Notes: generated by a model not told the origin, from the sequence alone. Counted from the first letter of the stretch, positions 44,885 to 53,759 are shown. The stretch: 64,000 nucleotides of DNA from Poriferisodalis sp965116715 (GCA_965116715.1 OZ220724.1:434001-498000); one strand, 5' to 3'. A program made the numbers and translations.

Positions 44885-45624
44885 GCAACCGCGTGGCCAT
44901 CATCACCGGCGGCGGCACCGGCATCGGTCGGGCGTGCGCACTGGCACTCTCGGATGCCGGCTGGAAAACGGTGGTGTGCGGCCGGCGCCGGGAGCTGCTC
45001 GACGAAGTGGTGGATCAATGCGCTGCTGACTCGTTGGCCGTCACCGCCGATGTCTCCGCACCCGAGCAGGTCGATGCGCTCTTTGCTGCGGCCACGGACC
45101 GCTTCGGCCGCGTCGACCTGCTGTTCAACAACGCCGGCATGGGCACCCGCCCCGTGCCTGTCGATGAACTGCCGATCGACGACTGGATGGCGACGGTCGG
45201 GGTGAACCTCACCGGCTCGTGGCTCTGCGCTCGTGCAGCCTTCGCGCAGATGAAGCGCCAATGGCCCTCCGGCGGGCGGATCATCAACAACGGATCCGTG
45301 TCGGCGCAGACACCCCGACCCCATTCATCCCCGTACACGGCGACGAAGCATGCGATCACCGGGCTGACCAAGGCCCTGTCGCTGGAGGGACGGGATCATG
45401 GCATCACCGTCGGCCAGATCGACATCGGCAATGCCGAGTCGCCCCTGACGGCCCCGATGGCCACGGGCGTCCCCCAGGCAGACGGCAGCATCCGTGCCGA
45501 GCCGCTGATGGATGTCGACGACGTGGCCCGTGCCGTGCTGTACATGGCCGAACTGCCCGCCGACACCAACGTGCTCACTATGACCGTGATGGCCAACGGC
45601 ATGCCCCTCGTCGGCCGCGGCTAG
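44881..45624 (+). CDS. SDR family oxidoreductase
   Basis: A 247-residue classical short-chain dehydrogenase. The cofactor motif TGGGTGIG is at 9-16, then NNAGMG, the catalytic Ser in NNGSVSAQ and the YxxxK pair in SPYTATKHAITG. NAD(P)(H)-dependent oxidation or reduction of an alcohol/ketone is expected; the substrate is unknown. ATG 44881 overlaps the glnS stop. Confidence 0.92.
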   Translation: MSNRVAIITGGGTGIGRACALALSDAGWKTVVCGRRRELLDEVVDQCAADSLAVTADVSAPEQVDALFAAATDRFGRVDLLFNNAGMGTRPVPVDELPIDDWMATVGVNLTGSWLCARAAFAQMKRQWPSGGRIINNGSVSAQTPRPHSSPYTATKHAITGLTKALSLEGRDHGITVGQIDIGNAESPLTAPMATGVPQADGSIRAEPLMDVDDVARAVLYMAELPADTNVLTMTVMANGMPLVGRG

Positions 45625-45658
45625 CAAGCCCTGGACGGGCGCACAGATGCACTAGCGG

Positions 45659-45731
45659 CGGAGGCGGCAGGGGGACTCTGCGAGGTTGGGACCTGCTGGA
45701 TCCCCGGAGCAGAGGCACCCTGCCGCCTCCG
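45659..45731. other. Long imperfect hairpin between SDR and LLM genes
   Basis: Perfect 14-base inverted arms CGGAGGCGGCAGGG (45659-45672) and CCCTGCCGCCTCCG (45718-45731) enclose a second stem, CTCTGC (45676-45681) with GCAGAG (45709-45714), and a third, GGGA (45688-45691) with TCCC (45701-45704). It fits a folded RNA element in the gap between genes, perhaps a terminator, attenuator or leader. No T-tract follows. Confidence 0.6.
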
Positions 45732-45772
45732 TCGCGGGCGCACGTACCCGCGCAGTTTCTAGGCTGCGCGCC

Positions 45773-46660
45773 ATGAAATTCGGGTACCTCACAGGCAATC
45801 ACCACGGCGGCATCGACCCAGGCGACCTGGCGCACGAGCTCGAAGAGCGGGGCTACCACTCGGTGTGGTACCCCGAGCACACCCACATCCCGACCTCCCG
45901 CCAGAGCGCGTACCCCAACGGCGGCCAGTTGCCCGGCACCTACCTCCACATGATGGACCCGTTCGTCTCGATCGGCGTGGCTGCAGCTCGGACCTCCAAG
46001 ATCAAGCTCGGCACCGGCATCTGCCTCATCCTGCAGCATGACCTCATCGACCTGGCCCAGACCGTGGCCTCGGCCGATGTGCTGTCGGACGGGCGCGTCG
46101 TGCTCGGCATCGGCGTCGGCTGGAACCAAGAGGAACTGGCTGATCACCGGCCGGACATGCGGTTCCGGCAGCGCTACAGCGCAATGCGGGAACGGGTGGC
46201 GGCCATGCGTTCCATCTGGGCGCACGACCCCGTGCCGGCCCTCGACGGCCGCTGGGACAGCCACAGTGAGTCGTGGATCTACCCCAAGCCGGTGAACGGA
46301 ACCGTGCCGATCTCTCTGGGCAATGCCGGCCCGCTCGGCATCCAGCACGCGGCCGAGTACGCGGATGAGTGGTGCCCCATCGACGTGGGCGTCATGAACG
46401 TCAGCGGCAAGCCGGATGTGGTCGGCGGCATCGAGCGGTTCCGGCGCCTGGCGGCCGAAGCAGGCCGGGACGCCGCCGCTGACATCCCCATCACGCTGTA
46501 CATCTGGGGCCGGCCGCGTCTGGACCGGCTGGAGTCCTACGCCGAGGCGGGCGCCAGCCAGTTCGTGTTCACGCCGGTGAACTTCGACCTGCCGTCGGCA
46601 GACGAGACGCTGCGCTACCTCGACGAGCTGACCCCCACGCTGGAGGCGTTCAATAACTGA
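45773..46660 (+). CDS. LLM class (F420-type) oxidoreductase
   Basis: A 295-residue luciferase-like TIM-barrel protein. Typical segments are HELEERGYHSVWYPEHTHIP, KLGTGICLILQHDLIDLAQTVASADVLSDGRVVLGIGVGW split along strands 3-4, and a C-terminal EAGASQFVF unit. In actinobacteria most such proteins use F420, though FMN use cannot be excluded. The substrate is unknown. ATG 45773 directly follows the structured gap. Confidence 0.9.
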   Translation: MKFGYLTGNHHGGIDPGDLAHELEERGYHSVWYPEHTHIPTSRQSAYPNGGQLPGTYLHMMDPFVSIGVAAARTSKIKLGTGICLILQHDLIDLAQTVASADVLSDGRVVLGIGVGWNQEELADHRPDMRFRQRYSAMRERVAAMRSIWAHDPVPALDGRWDSHSESWIYPKPVNGTVPISLGNAGPLGIQHAAEYADEWCPIDVGVMNVSGKPDVVGGIERFRRLAAEAGRDAAADIPITLYIWGRPRLDRLESYAEAGASQFVFTPVNFDLPSADETLRYLDELTPTLEAFNN

Positions 46661-46699
46661 GCCTCGTCGTGGTAGTCGGCGAACTACACTGATCGCAGA

Positions 46700-46761
46700 G
46701 GCCAGCCTCAGCCGGGTGGTAGCCGAGTCCGAGAAGGCGCTTCCCACCCGCGAGGCTGGCC
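46700..46761. terminator. Structured hairpin between convergent genes
   Basis: GGCCAGCCTC (46700-46709) pairs with GAGGCTGGCC (46752-46761), and inside it CGGGTGG (46713-46719) pairs with CCACCCG (46744-46750). It sits in the 178-base gap between the ends of the LLM gene and the thiolase gene, so a bidirectional terminator is the simplest reading. Confidence 0.6.
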
Positions 46762-46838
46762 CTCTCGCGAATGTAGCTACGGCCTCGCTGCGCCGCCTAG
46801 TGAATTTCGTTGCATGCCGTGCAAGGTTGCAGGCTGGC

Positions 46839-48050
46839 TTAGAGGCCGGAGCGCTCCAGGATGTGTACGCCGCAGCTGGAGCCCAGGCCGATCACGTGGG
46901 CCAGGCCCACCTTGGCATCAGGCACCTGCCGGTCCCCGGCTTCGCCGCGGACGTGAGTGGCCACCTCGAAGAGGTTGGCCACGCCTGTTGCGCCGATCGG
47001 ATGGCCTTTCGACAGCAGACCGCCCGAGACATTCACCGGGATCTCTCCGTCGCGCCAGGGGCCGCCCTGGTCGATCCACTCGCCGGCGCCGCCGGGTTCA
47101 CACAGTCGCAGGTTGTCGTAGTGCCGCAGCTCGGCAGTCGCGAAGCAATCGTGCAGCTCCACGAGATCGAGGTCAGCAGGATCGACGCCTGACGCCTCGT
47201 ACGCCGCGTCAGCGGCATTGCGAGTCAGCGTGTTGACATCGGGCTGCACCTGGCAGCCCTCGGTCCAGGGGTCTGAGGTCAGCACGGACGCCGAGACCTT
47301 GACAGCGCGACGCTGCTGCTCACGTGGCAGCGACTTCAGCTTCTCGTCGGACACCAGCACCACGGCTGCCGAGCCGTCGCCGGTGGGGCAGCACATCAGC
47401 AGCGTGTTCGGGTAAGCGATCACCTCTGAACCCATCACCTCTTCCAGCGTGAACGCCTTGCGGTACTGCGCCAGCGGGTTCAGCGTGGAGTGCTCGTGGT
47501 TCTTCTGCGCCACCTTGGCGAACTGCTCGAAACCCACGCCGTCGTTCTCGTACGCGTACTCCATGCCGGCCTGTGCAAACACGCCGGGCATCATGTTGGT
47601 GCCCAGGCGACCTTCGACACCCACCACCGAGCCGAAGCGGCCCTTGCGCTCGAACACCTGCTTTTCGGATCGGGCGGCCCGGTCGGCACCAAGCATGCCC
47701 ATCTTGCCCATCTGCTCGACGCCGACCGCCAGCCCCATCTGAGCCTCGCCGGCTTTGATCGCCATCATCACGGTGCGGACGGCTGTTGCCCCGGTGGCGC
47801 AGGCGTTGGCCACGTTGTAGACGGGAATGCCGGTCTGGCCCAGTTGCTTCTGCAGGCGCTGGCCGACACCGCCGTTGGCTTCGTACAGGCAGCCCGCCGC
47901 CAGGACGTCCATGTCGGCCATGGTCGCGCCGCCGTCGTCGAGTGCTCCCAGAGACGCCTCGGCAGCCAAGTCGATCAGGTCTTTGTCCGTGTACCGGCCG
48001 AACTTGGTCATGGACGTGCCGAGAATCCACACGGGTTCTTCGCTGCTCAT
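46839..48050 (-). CDS. Thiolase-family acyltransferase (lipid-transfer/SCP-x-like)
   Basis: A 403-residue thiolase-fold protein. The nucleophile Cys lies in NVANACATGATAV, and the C-terminal HPIGATGVANLFE and GLGSSCGVHILE supply the His and second Cys positions. The N-terminus WILGTSMTKFGRY is typical of the SCP-x/lipid-transfer thiolase group, which acts with a DUF35 zinc-ribbon protein, found next to it here. A role in fatty acid, steroid side-chain or other beta-oxidation is likely. ATG 48050 follows GGAGAG; the frame extends upstream without family similarity. Confidence 0.9.
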   Translation of the reverse strand: MSSEEPVWILGTSMTKFGRYTDKDLIDLAAEASLGALDDGGATMADMDVLAAGCLYEANGGVGQRLQKQLGQTGIPVYNVANACATGATAVRTVMMAIKAGEAQMGLAVGVEQMGKMGMLGADRAARSEKQVFERKGRFGSVVGVEGRLGTNMMPGVFAQAGMEYAYENDGVGFEQFAKVAQKNHEHSTLNPLAQYRKAFTLEEVMGSEVIAYPNTLLMCCPTGDGSAAVVLVSDEKLKSLPREQQRRAVKVSASVLTSDPWTEGCQVQPDVNTLTRNAADAAYEASGVDPADLDLVELHDCFATAELRHYDNLRLCEPGGAGEWIDQGGPWRDGEIPVNVSGGLLSKGHPIGATGVANLFEVATHVRGEAGDRQVPDAKVGLAHVIGLGSSCGVHILERSGL

Positions 48051-48132
48051 GGTGCTCTCCTGAGGTGGTGCTGGATCTTGATGATGGTCGATGGTCAGGT
48101 CAGGTGCGGTGACGGTCGCGCATGGCGCCGGG

Positions 48133-48582
48133 TCATGCGGCGGCAGGCTCGTAGCCGAAGGCGACGGCCTCGACACCGTCGTCGTCGGTCGCCGTCACAT
48201 AGGTGGCGAGGCGCACACGCATCCCGAGGGTCACGTTCTCGGGCTTGGGCTCGATATTGATGACGTTGGCCTTGACGCGCCCGCCGCCGTCGAGATCGAC
48301 GACAGCGGAGACGTACGGCGCCGGCACTCCCCTGGCTGCGCGGTGCACGATGGTGAAGGTCCGCACCGAACCGGTGTTGGCCAGCCGTGATGCGGTGAAC
48401 TGCCGTGCCCCGCACGCTGCGCACGCGTTGCGCCGGTCGAAGTAGGTGGCCCCACAGTTGTCGCACACGTTCGCGACCAGGTGGGGTTCGTCGCCCAGAT
48501 GCAGGTACTCGACCATGGAGATCCGGTCTGGCGGATTCCCGTTCGGTGCGCTCTCGTCGGCCACCTCAGCATCCTCCCGCAT
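48133..48582 (-). CDS. Zn-ribbon/OB-fold protein (DUF35), thiolase partner
   Basis: A 149-residue protein with a four-Cys zinc ribbon (CDNCGATYFDRRNACAACG) and a C-terminal OB-fold (RTFTIVHRAARGVPAPYVSAVVDLDGG), the DUF35 arrangement. Such proteins form complexes with SCP-x-type thiolases and help bind acyl-CoA. It lies directly upstream of the thiolase on the same strand. ATG 48582 was chosen; the frame is open further but overlaps the nitroreductase gene. Confidence 0.9.
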   Translation of the reverse strand: MREDAEVADESAPNGNPPDRISMVEYLHLGDEPHLVANVCDNCGATYFDRRNACAACGARQFTASRLANTGSVRTFTIVHRAARGVPAPYVSAVVDLDGGGRVKANVINIEPKPENVTLGMRVRLATYVTATDDDGVEAVAFGYEPAAA

Positions 48583-48634
48583 CACGCTGCATGCCCAGGT
48601 CCGCGCCCTGTCGGCGCGGACGCTCCGCAGAAAC

Positions 48635-49318
48635 TTACCAGTGGCCCAGCCAGCGGCCCCGATGCACCACCGGGCGGTCCGGTGCCGCCGGATTGCCGTG
48701 CGCATCGCTCGGGGCGCCGTCCCCCATCAGCGGGCGACGGGGCCGGTCACGGCTTGCCGGCGGCCCGGCTGAGGCCTCGGCGTCGTGGTCGGGCCAGCCC
48801 AGCGCCACCGTCCCGATCGGCTCGTGGCCTCCCGGCACGCCCAGCGCTGCCGCCACCGCATCAGCGTGTTCGAACATGCCGAAGAACAGCACGCCGAGAC
48901 CCTCGTCGATTGCGGCATATTGCAGAGCCAGCGCCGCGAACGCGGCATCCACGGTCCAGTACGGCGTGCGCCAGGCATCGGCGGTCGTGCCCAGTCCCGA
49001 GCGTTCCTTGTCCGATTCCGCGTAACGATCGACGTATGCCTGTGGATCTGCCCAGGCGGTGACCAGCACCGGGCATCCCAACAGCGAAGCCCAGCGAAAG
49101 CCGGCTCGGCGATCTGCAGGCATGGCCGCATCCCAGTAGCGAGCCGTCTCGGAGGGACCGCACAGCACCACGAAGTCGAACCCCTGTGCGTTGCCAGCCG
49201 AGGGCACCCGGCGCGCCGTGTCGAGCACACGTGCCAGCAACGACGCGTCGACGGGGTCCGGCAGGAAGTGCCGGGTCATCCGTCGCCGGCGGGCCAGATC
49301 GCCGAATGCCGGGCTCAT
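48635..49318 (-). CDS. Nitroreductase-family protein
   Basis: A 227-residue flavin-binding nitroreductase-fold protein. RRMTRHFLPDPVDASLLARVLDTARRVPSAGNAQG is the usual FMN phosphate-binding start (split over helix A-B), and ALQYAAIDEGLGVLFFGMFEH plus PIGTVALGWPDHD form the second flavin-contact region. The C-terminus is a charged, Pro-rich tail. F420- or FMN-linked reductases of this type occur in actinobacteria; the substrate is unknown. It starts at ATG 49318. Confidence 0.88.
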   Translation of the reverse strand: MSPAFGDLARRRRMTRHFLPDPVDASLLARVLDTARRVPSAGNAQGFDFVVLCGPSETARYWDAAMPADRRAGFRWASLLGCPVLVTAWADPQAYVDRYAESDKERSGLGTTADAWRTPYWTVDAAFAALALQYAAIDEGLGVLFFGMFEHADAVAAALGVPGGHEPIGTVALGWPDHDAEASAGPPASRDRPRRPLMGDGAPSDAHGNPAAPDRPVVHRGRWLGHW

Positions 49319-49328
49319 GCCGTTGGCC

Positions 49329-49994
49329 CTACAGCAGCTTGGCGAGGTCCTCGCGAGTGGCCCAGCCGAAGGCAATCATCGCGTCGCCGTTGGCTACGTC
49401 GTACTCGTCGAACAGGGCACCGAGTTCGGGAGAGATCTTCTCGGGCCGTGGTGCGGTGTGGTTCAGCACAAATGACGGTCCGCCGTCTCCGTACACCTTG
49501 AACTCACGGGCCTTGTACTCGCCCTGCACGTCGAAGCGCTTGGCCAGCCGCCGACCCCATGCACGGTCTTCGCCGTTCGGCTCGTAGCCGGGCCGGGGCA
49601 CTACCCGGTCAAGCGGCTTGAATGCCGTGAAGGCGGCGGCGTCGGCCATCTGGCAGGCCACCAGCACGTCTTCGTCGGGGAACGCCAGCACCGCGCGTCG
49701 CAGCTGGTCGGTCATCATCGCTCGCAGGGCACTGTCACGGCGGGCCGAACGCCGTGTGGCACCCGCTCCCATCAGCACGGTCGGATCGCCGCCGACTCGC
49801 TCGAGTGTGCAGAAGCCGTACGCAGCGAGCTTGGCGCCGTCCCGCACGTGGGTGATGAGCACCCACGCATCGCGCTGCTTGGAGAGATGGCCGACGTCGA
49901 AGTGAACGTTCTCGCCGGTGACCAGCTCGGCCATCTCGGAGATCTCAGCGTCGCTGAGTGCCGTGCAGTCCTTTGTCTCAACCTCGAGCGCCAT
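49329..49994 (-). CDS. Conserved hypothetical protein, possibly GNAT-like
   Basis: A 221-residue soluble protein. The first half alternates strands and helices (VLITHVRDGAKLAAYGFCTLERVGG, then DSALRAMMTDQLRRAVLAFP), reminiscent of an acetyltransferase fold, but I see no convincing acetyl-CoA loop. The second half ends with EYDVANGDAMIAFGWATREDLAKLL. It starts at ATG 49994 and is followed ten bases later by the nitroreductase gene. Confidence 0.7.
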   Translation of the reverse strand: MALEVETKDCTALSDAEISEMAELVTGENVHFDVGHLSKQRDAWVLITHVRDGAKLAAYGFCTLERVGGDPTVLMGAGATRRSARRDSALRAMMTDQLRRAVLAFPDEDVLVACQMADAAAFTAFKPLDRVVPRPGYEPNGEDRAWGRRLAKRFDVQGEYKAREFKVYGDGGPSFVLNHTAPRPEKISPELGALFDEYDVANGDAMIAFGWATREDLAKLL

Positions 49995-50068
49995 GTGCTT
50001 CTCGCTCCCTGCGATGGTTGCTGGCCGAGCCCCCAAAATGCCGGCCAACCGGTTCGGTCAGTTGCCGG

Positions 50069-50671
50069 TCACAGATAGACACCGCCACGCTCTGGTGCCG
50101 TGGGCCGCTGGGGCTGCCCGCCGGCTTCGAGCGCATTGCCGCGCATCGTGCGCAGCTGCCGTTCGGCCATCATCTGCTGTGCCGAGACCGCCGCTTGGAT
50201 GCCGTGGAAGAGCCCCTCGAGCCATCCCACCAGCTGAGCCTGAGCGATTCGCAGCTCAGGGCCCGAGGGGATGTCTTCATCGAAGGGCAACGCCAGCCGA
50301 TTCAGCTCGTCAGCGAGCGGTTCGGACAGCGCCGTTGCCAGCTCGTCAACCGAGAGGTGATACACGTCGCGCATGCGGTCGCGGCCTGCCTCGTCGAGCT
50401 CCGCGTGGCGGACTTCTTCGAGCAGTTTGCGAATCATGCCCCCGATACGCATGAGCTTCGCCGGTTCGGGAACGAAGGCTTCGTCGTCGATGTCGTCTTC
50501 CGTGAATGGTCCGCTCTCCAGCAGCTCACCCTGTTCCGGGTCCTGTACCGCATCGCCGACCACCGTGAAAATGCTATCTGGCGAGCACTCCATCCCCGCC
50601 GGGCCGAAGTCCTCCCGACCGCATAAACACTGGGCGCACGTTGGCCTGAAGCGGTCGTGCGGCTCGCTCAC
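50069..50671 (-). CDS. bpa: Bacterial proteasome activator (Bpa/PafE)
   Basis: An ATP-independent ring-shaped activator that opens the 20S proteasome to unfolded proteins in actinobacteria. The core EPAKLMRIGGMIRKLLEEVRHAELDE, split from RDRMRDVYHLSVDEL, and the very conserved LRIAQAQLVGWLEGLFHGIQ match Mycobacterium Rv3780. The last residues GGVYL correspond to the C-terminal GQYL tail that docks into the proteasome. The start is uncertain. ATG 50671 overlaps the upstream stop (ATGA) but adds a Cys-rich, TTA-containing stretch; ATG 50593 would give 174 residues, closer to the family length. Confidence 0.93.
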   Translation of the reverse strand: MSEPHDRFRPTCAQCLCGREDFGPAGMECSPDSIFTVVGDAVQDPEQGELLESGPFTEDDIDDEAFVPEPAKLMRIGGMIRKLLEEVRHAELDEAGRDRMRDVYHLSVDELATALSEPLADELNRLALPFDEDIPSGPELRIAQAQLVGWLEGLFHGIQAAVSAQQMMAERQLRTMRGNALEAGGQPQRPTAPERGGVYL

Positions 50672-51777
50672 ATCTGCGCGAACGGCACCAGCATTTCCTC
50701 GGCGGTCAACCCGCCATGACGGCCAATGAGCGCATGGTGGGGCCGGTCCTCGTCAGGCATCGTGAACGCTTGCAGGCCTCTGGGCACCAGCGCGACATCG
50801 CCGAGCCGGCCTCTGGTCGCCACGCTGACATGACGGCCCAACCACTGCTCGTCCAGCACTTGCGCGACCGGAGCGATCTCGGCGAAGCCGCCGTAGCGCT
50901 GGCAGGCGCTCGCCAGCTCCAACTCGGCACCCGTGCGCGCATGCAGCCACAGCAGCCGGGCTTCGCCGGACCAGCCGTCGGTGAGCGCCACCACTTCGGG
51001 ATCGATCATGACGGGCGGCTCGAGCACCTCGACGACGCCGTGATCTGCAGTGACGATGAGCGGCACATCAGCCGGCACGCCGGCCCGCAGAGCCACAGCC
51101 AAGCTCTCCGCACCGGCGAGCGCCGATCGGTAGCGGTCGCCGAGGCCAAACTCGTGAGCGACCTTGTCCAGCGTGTCGTAGTACGCAAACACCAACCCAA
51201 CGCCCTCGTCGACCGCTTGGCGCACCGCGGTGACGATGCCCGGAACGTCGTGCCAGCCCCGGAACGAGCCGCCGCGCAGATGAGCGGCGCTGAAACCGCT
51301 GTGACGGAACTCCGAACGCGTGACTACGGCGACGGGTTGGCCGCAGAACGGCTCCACGGGCTGCAGTTCCTCAGGCGGCAGCTCAGCCCGCACGTCCCGC
51401 CCGCCAGCCCTCCAGCGGAGCGCATTGAGCAGCCCGACCGAGGTGGCGATGCGGTACCCGACGAGTCCGTGCTCACCCGGTGCTGCTCCGGTGGCCAGCG
51501 AGGTCAGTGCAGTTGCCGTGGTGCTCGGAGCGACTGTGGTGATCGGCGGTGTTGCGTCGCTCGCTGCAGCAAGCGACGGGGCGAGGGAACGATGGCGGCG
51601 CAGCTGGTGCCATCCGAGGCCGTCGATCACCAGCAGCACGACGGTGCGTGCGGCGGCAACGGCGTCGCTGATGAGGCTGGCCTGCACGCCGGCGAGCAGA
51701 GCCGGCGTCACGGCAGTGACGCACCGGTCGTCATACGACGGCAGCGTGCGGTCGAGCGCCAGCGCCTCTGGCTCCAT
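50668..51777 (-). CDS. Alkaline phosphatase-superfamily protein (nucleotide pyrophosphatase/PglZ-like)
   Basis: A 369-residue phosphodiesterase/phosphatase-fold protein. Metal-site motifs are VLLVIDGLGW (first Asp), the nucleophile region TTVAPSTTATALTSLATG, YYDTLDKVAHEFG, and LIVTADHGVVEV followed by a late GRHGGLTAEEM segment. This is the pattern of nucleotide pyrophosphatase/phosphodiesterases. The substrate is unknown. It is transcribed together with bpa, which overlaps its stop. Confidence 0.88.
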   Translation of the reverse strand: MEPEALALDRTLPSYDDRCVTAVTPALLAGVQASLISDAVAAARTVVLLVIDGLGWHQLRRHRSLAPSLAAASDATPPITTVAPSTTATALTSLATGAAPGEHGLVGYRIATSVGLLNALRWRAGGRDVRAELPPEELQPVEPFCGQPVAVVTRSEFRHSGFSAAHLRGGSFRGWHDVPGIVTAVRQAVDEGVGLVFAYYDTLDKVAHEFGLGDRYRSALAGAESLAVALRAGVPADVPLIVTADHGVVEVLEPPVMIDPEVVALTDGWSGEARLLWLHARTGAELELASACQRYGGFAEIAPVAQVLDEQWLGRHVSVATRGRLGDVALVPRGLQAFTMPDEDRPHHALIGRHGGLTAEEMLVPFAQM

Positions 51778-51823
51778 GCTGGGGACCCTAGGGCCGCTCC
51801 AGAGCCGGGGCTACGCTGCCACC

Positions 51824-52276
51824 GTGGCGGTCTCGACGCGGGGAGACTACGCGAGCCGCGCGTTGCTGTCCCTGGTCCTCAACGACAATGGCCGGCCGAC
51901 GTCAGTGCGCGACATCGCAGAGCGCACAGGTCTGCCCCAGCCGTACCTCGAGCAGATCTTGCTCGCGCTCAAGGGGGCCGGATTGGTCCGATCCAAGCGC
52001 GGCGTCGGGGGCGGGTACGTGATGGCTCGTGACCCGGCCGAGGTCACGATCGGCATGATCGTTCGGGCCGTCGACGGCCCGATTGCGCTCGGCGACTTCG
52101 GCCAGCCTCATCAGGACGGCGCTTGTGACCACGAAGGGCAATGCGTCCTGCTTGCGATCTGGGATTCAGTCGGCCATCGCATGCGCGCCGAGCTGGATTC
52201 CTACAGCCTTGCTGCAGTTGCAGAAGTGGCCCGGGGACGCGCGCCATGGCCCGGCTCGCCGGAGGAGACGCCGTAG
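51824..52276 (+). CDS. Rrf2-family transcriptional regulator
   Basis: A 150-residue winged-helix regulator starting at GTG 51824. STRGDYASRALLSLVLND and IAERTGLPQPYLEQILLALKGAGLVRSKRGVGGGY are diagnostic for Rrf2/IscR. The cluster-binding region has CDHEGQC, two of the usual three cysteines in close spacing; iron-sulfur binding is possible but not certain. The long upstream extension of the frame is antisense to the phosphatase gene and not real. Its target is unknown; it converges with the pseudouridine synthase gene. Confidence 0.9.
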   Translation: MAVSTRGDYASRALLSLVLNDNGRPTSVRDIAERTGLPQPYLEQILLALKGAGLVRSKRGVGGGYVMARDPAEVTIGMIVRAVDGPIALGDFGQPHQDGACDHEGQCVLLAIWDSVGHRMRAELDSYSLAAVAEVARGRAPWPGSPEETP

Positions 52277-52280
52277 CAGA

Positions 52281-53231
52281 TCATCCGGTCGGGAACACCG
52301 ACGGGTGCGAGCCGAAGCCTGCCAGCGCCTCGGCAAAATCATCCGGCATCGGGGCTTCGAAGCTCACCTCAGCAACGGAGACGGGGTGCTGGAACGTCAG
52401 CCCGATCGCATGCAGGAGCGGGCGACCGATGCCGAACGGATCCGGCGTGCCGTAGGCCACGTCGCCGAGCAGTGGCAGGCCGATGCTGGCGAGGTGCACC
52501 CGGATCTGGTGCGTCCGTCCCGACTCAAGGCTGCAGCGAAGCAACGTGGCCTCGGCGGGATGGGTGTAAGTCTCCACGACGCTGTAGTGCGTCCGGGCCT
52601 CACGGCCTTCGGACGTCACCGCCATGAGCGTGCGGTTGTCCCGATCCCGGCCGATCGGCGCGTCGATGGTGCCGGTCTCCGAAGACGGGTGACCCTTCGC
52701 CAACGCTGCGTAGATCCGGCGTACCTGCCGGGTCGAGAGCTGGCCGACGAGGGCGACATAGGCCCTCGAACTGCGTGCGCACACCAGGACTCCGCTGGTG
52801 CCGCGGTCGAGTCGATGCACGATGCCCGGCCTGTCGGGCTGGCCGACATCGGCCATCTCCGGGTATCGCTCGACCAGTGCGTCCGCAAGCGTGCCTGCGG
52901 AATGCCCGCTGCCCGGATGGGTGACGACTCCGGAGGGCTTGTCCACGACGACGATGTCCGCGTCGGCGTACAGGATCTCGAAGGGAACCATCTCATCGCT
53001 CCGATGATCCGTCGGCGCCTCGGCCTGCAGCTCGGTGACGTCGACCGTCGAACCCGCTGCGACCCGTACCGAGCCGGCCCGAGCCGTCTGCCCGTCGATC
53101 AGGACACAGCCCTCGGCTACCAGCTTGGCGGTGTGCGATCGGGACTTCCCGGTCAGCAGCGACAGTGCCCGGTCGATGCGTTCGCCGGACAGCGATTCCG
53201 GGATCTCGAATCGCGCCAACCGCTCAGTCAC
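52281..53231 (-). CDS. rluD: RluA/RluD-family pseudouridine synthase
   Basis: A 316-residue rRNA modification enzyme. An N-terminal S4 RNA-binding domain (about 12-75, RIDRALSLLTGKSRSHTAKLVAEG) precedes the catalytic domain with the HRLDRGTSGVLV motif holding the catalytic Asp. It lies just downstream of lspA with a four-base overlap, a pairing seen in many bacteria. RluD-type is the likely class. Confidence 0.93.
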   Translation of the reverse strand: MTERLARFEIPESLSGERIDRALSLLTGKSRSHTAKLVAEGCVLIDGQTARAGSVRVAAGSTVDVTELQAEAPTDHRSDEMVPFEILYADADIVVVDKPSGVVTHPGSGHSAGTLADALVERYPEMADVGQPDRPGIVHRLDRGTSGVLVCARSSRAYVALVGQLSTRQVRRIYAALAKGHPSSETGTIDAPIGRDRDNRTLMAVTSEGREARTHYSVVETYTHPAEATLLRCSLESGRTHQIRVHLASIGLPLLGDVAYGTPDPFGIGRPLLHAIGLTFQHPVSVAEVSFEAPMPDDFAEALAGFGSHPSVFPTG

Positions 53232-53749
53232 CCAGGCGTCTCCCCGGAAGCTCGGGTCCGACGTCGTTCGCTGCGGTACAGGTGGAACAGCCCCATGACG
53301 AGCCCGACGGTGATGGAGGCATCAGCCACGTTGAATATCGGCCACCACTGGAGATCGATGAAATCCACCACCGCGCCACGCCCCCAGGCAGCCCCGCGAA
53401 AGACCCGGTCAGCCAGATTGCCCAGCGCTCCTCCGATGATCCCGCCGAGGGCGATCGCGCCCCAGACGCCCTGCACGCGCCATCGTGACGACCACAGCAG
53501 GCCGACGATCACGAGAGCCAGCAGTGCCAGCACCGGTCCGAGACCGCTGCCCGCAGAGAATGCGAAGCCGGTGTTGTAGACCAGCCGCAGGCGCAGCGTC
53601 CACACCAGGTCGATGATGCGATCCTCGAGAGCCACCAAGGCCCAGGCTTTGGTGATCTGGTCCAGGCAGACGACGGCGCCCGTGGCGATGGCAATGCTGA
53701 GGTTGCGCGTCACGCGGTCTGGGGGGGCTGGCTGGCGGTTGGCAAACAC
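53228..53749 (-). CDS. lspA: Lipoprotein signal peptidase
   Basis: Cleaves the signal peptide of prolipoproteins in the membrane. About 173 residues with four membrane segments (LSIAIATGAVVCLDQITKAWAL, VLALLALVIVGLLW, IALGGIIGGALGN and a last helix after the active site). The catalytic Asp pair is visible in GNLADRVFRG and FNVADASITVG, and VYNTGFAFS is the conserved NxGxAF-type motif. GTG 53749 follows the DksA-like stop by ten bases; GTG 53713 is an equally plausible start. Confidence 0.93.
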   Translation of the reverse strand: MFANRQPAPPDRVTRNLSIAIATGAVVCLDQITKAWALVALEDRIIDLVWTLRLRLVYNTGFAFSAGSGLGPVLALLALVIVGLLWSSRWRVQGVWGAIALGGIIGGALGNLADRVFRGAAWGRGAVVDFIDLQWWPIFNVADASITVGLVMGLFHLYRSERRRTRASGETPG

Positions 53750-53759
53750 CTCGTGCCGG

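Noticed and set aside
46700..46761. tRNA-like folded segment between LLM and thiolase genes
   Set aside because: The arms do not match a cloverleaf: there is no T-arm GTTC sequence and no anticodon arm of the right size; a simple nested hairpin explains it.
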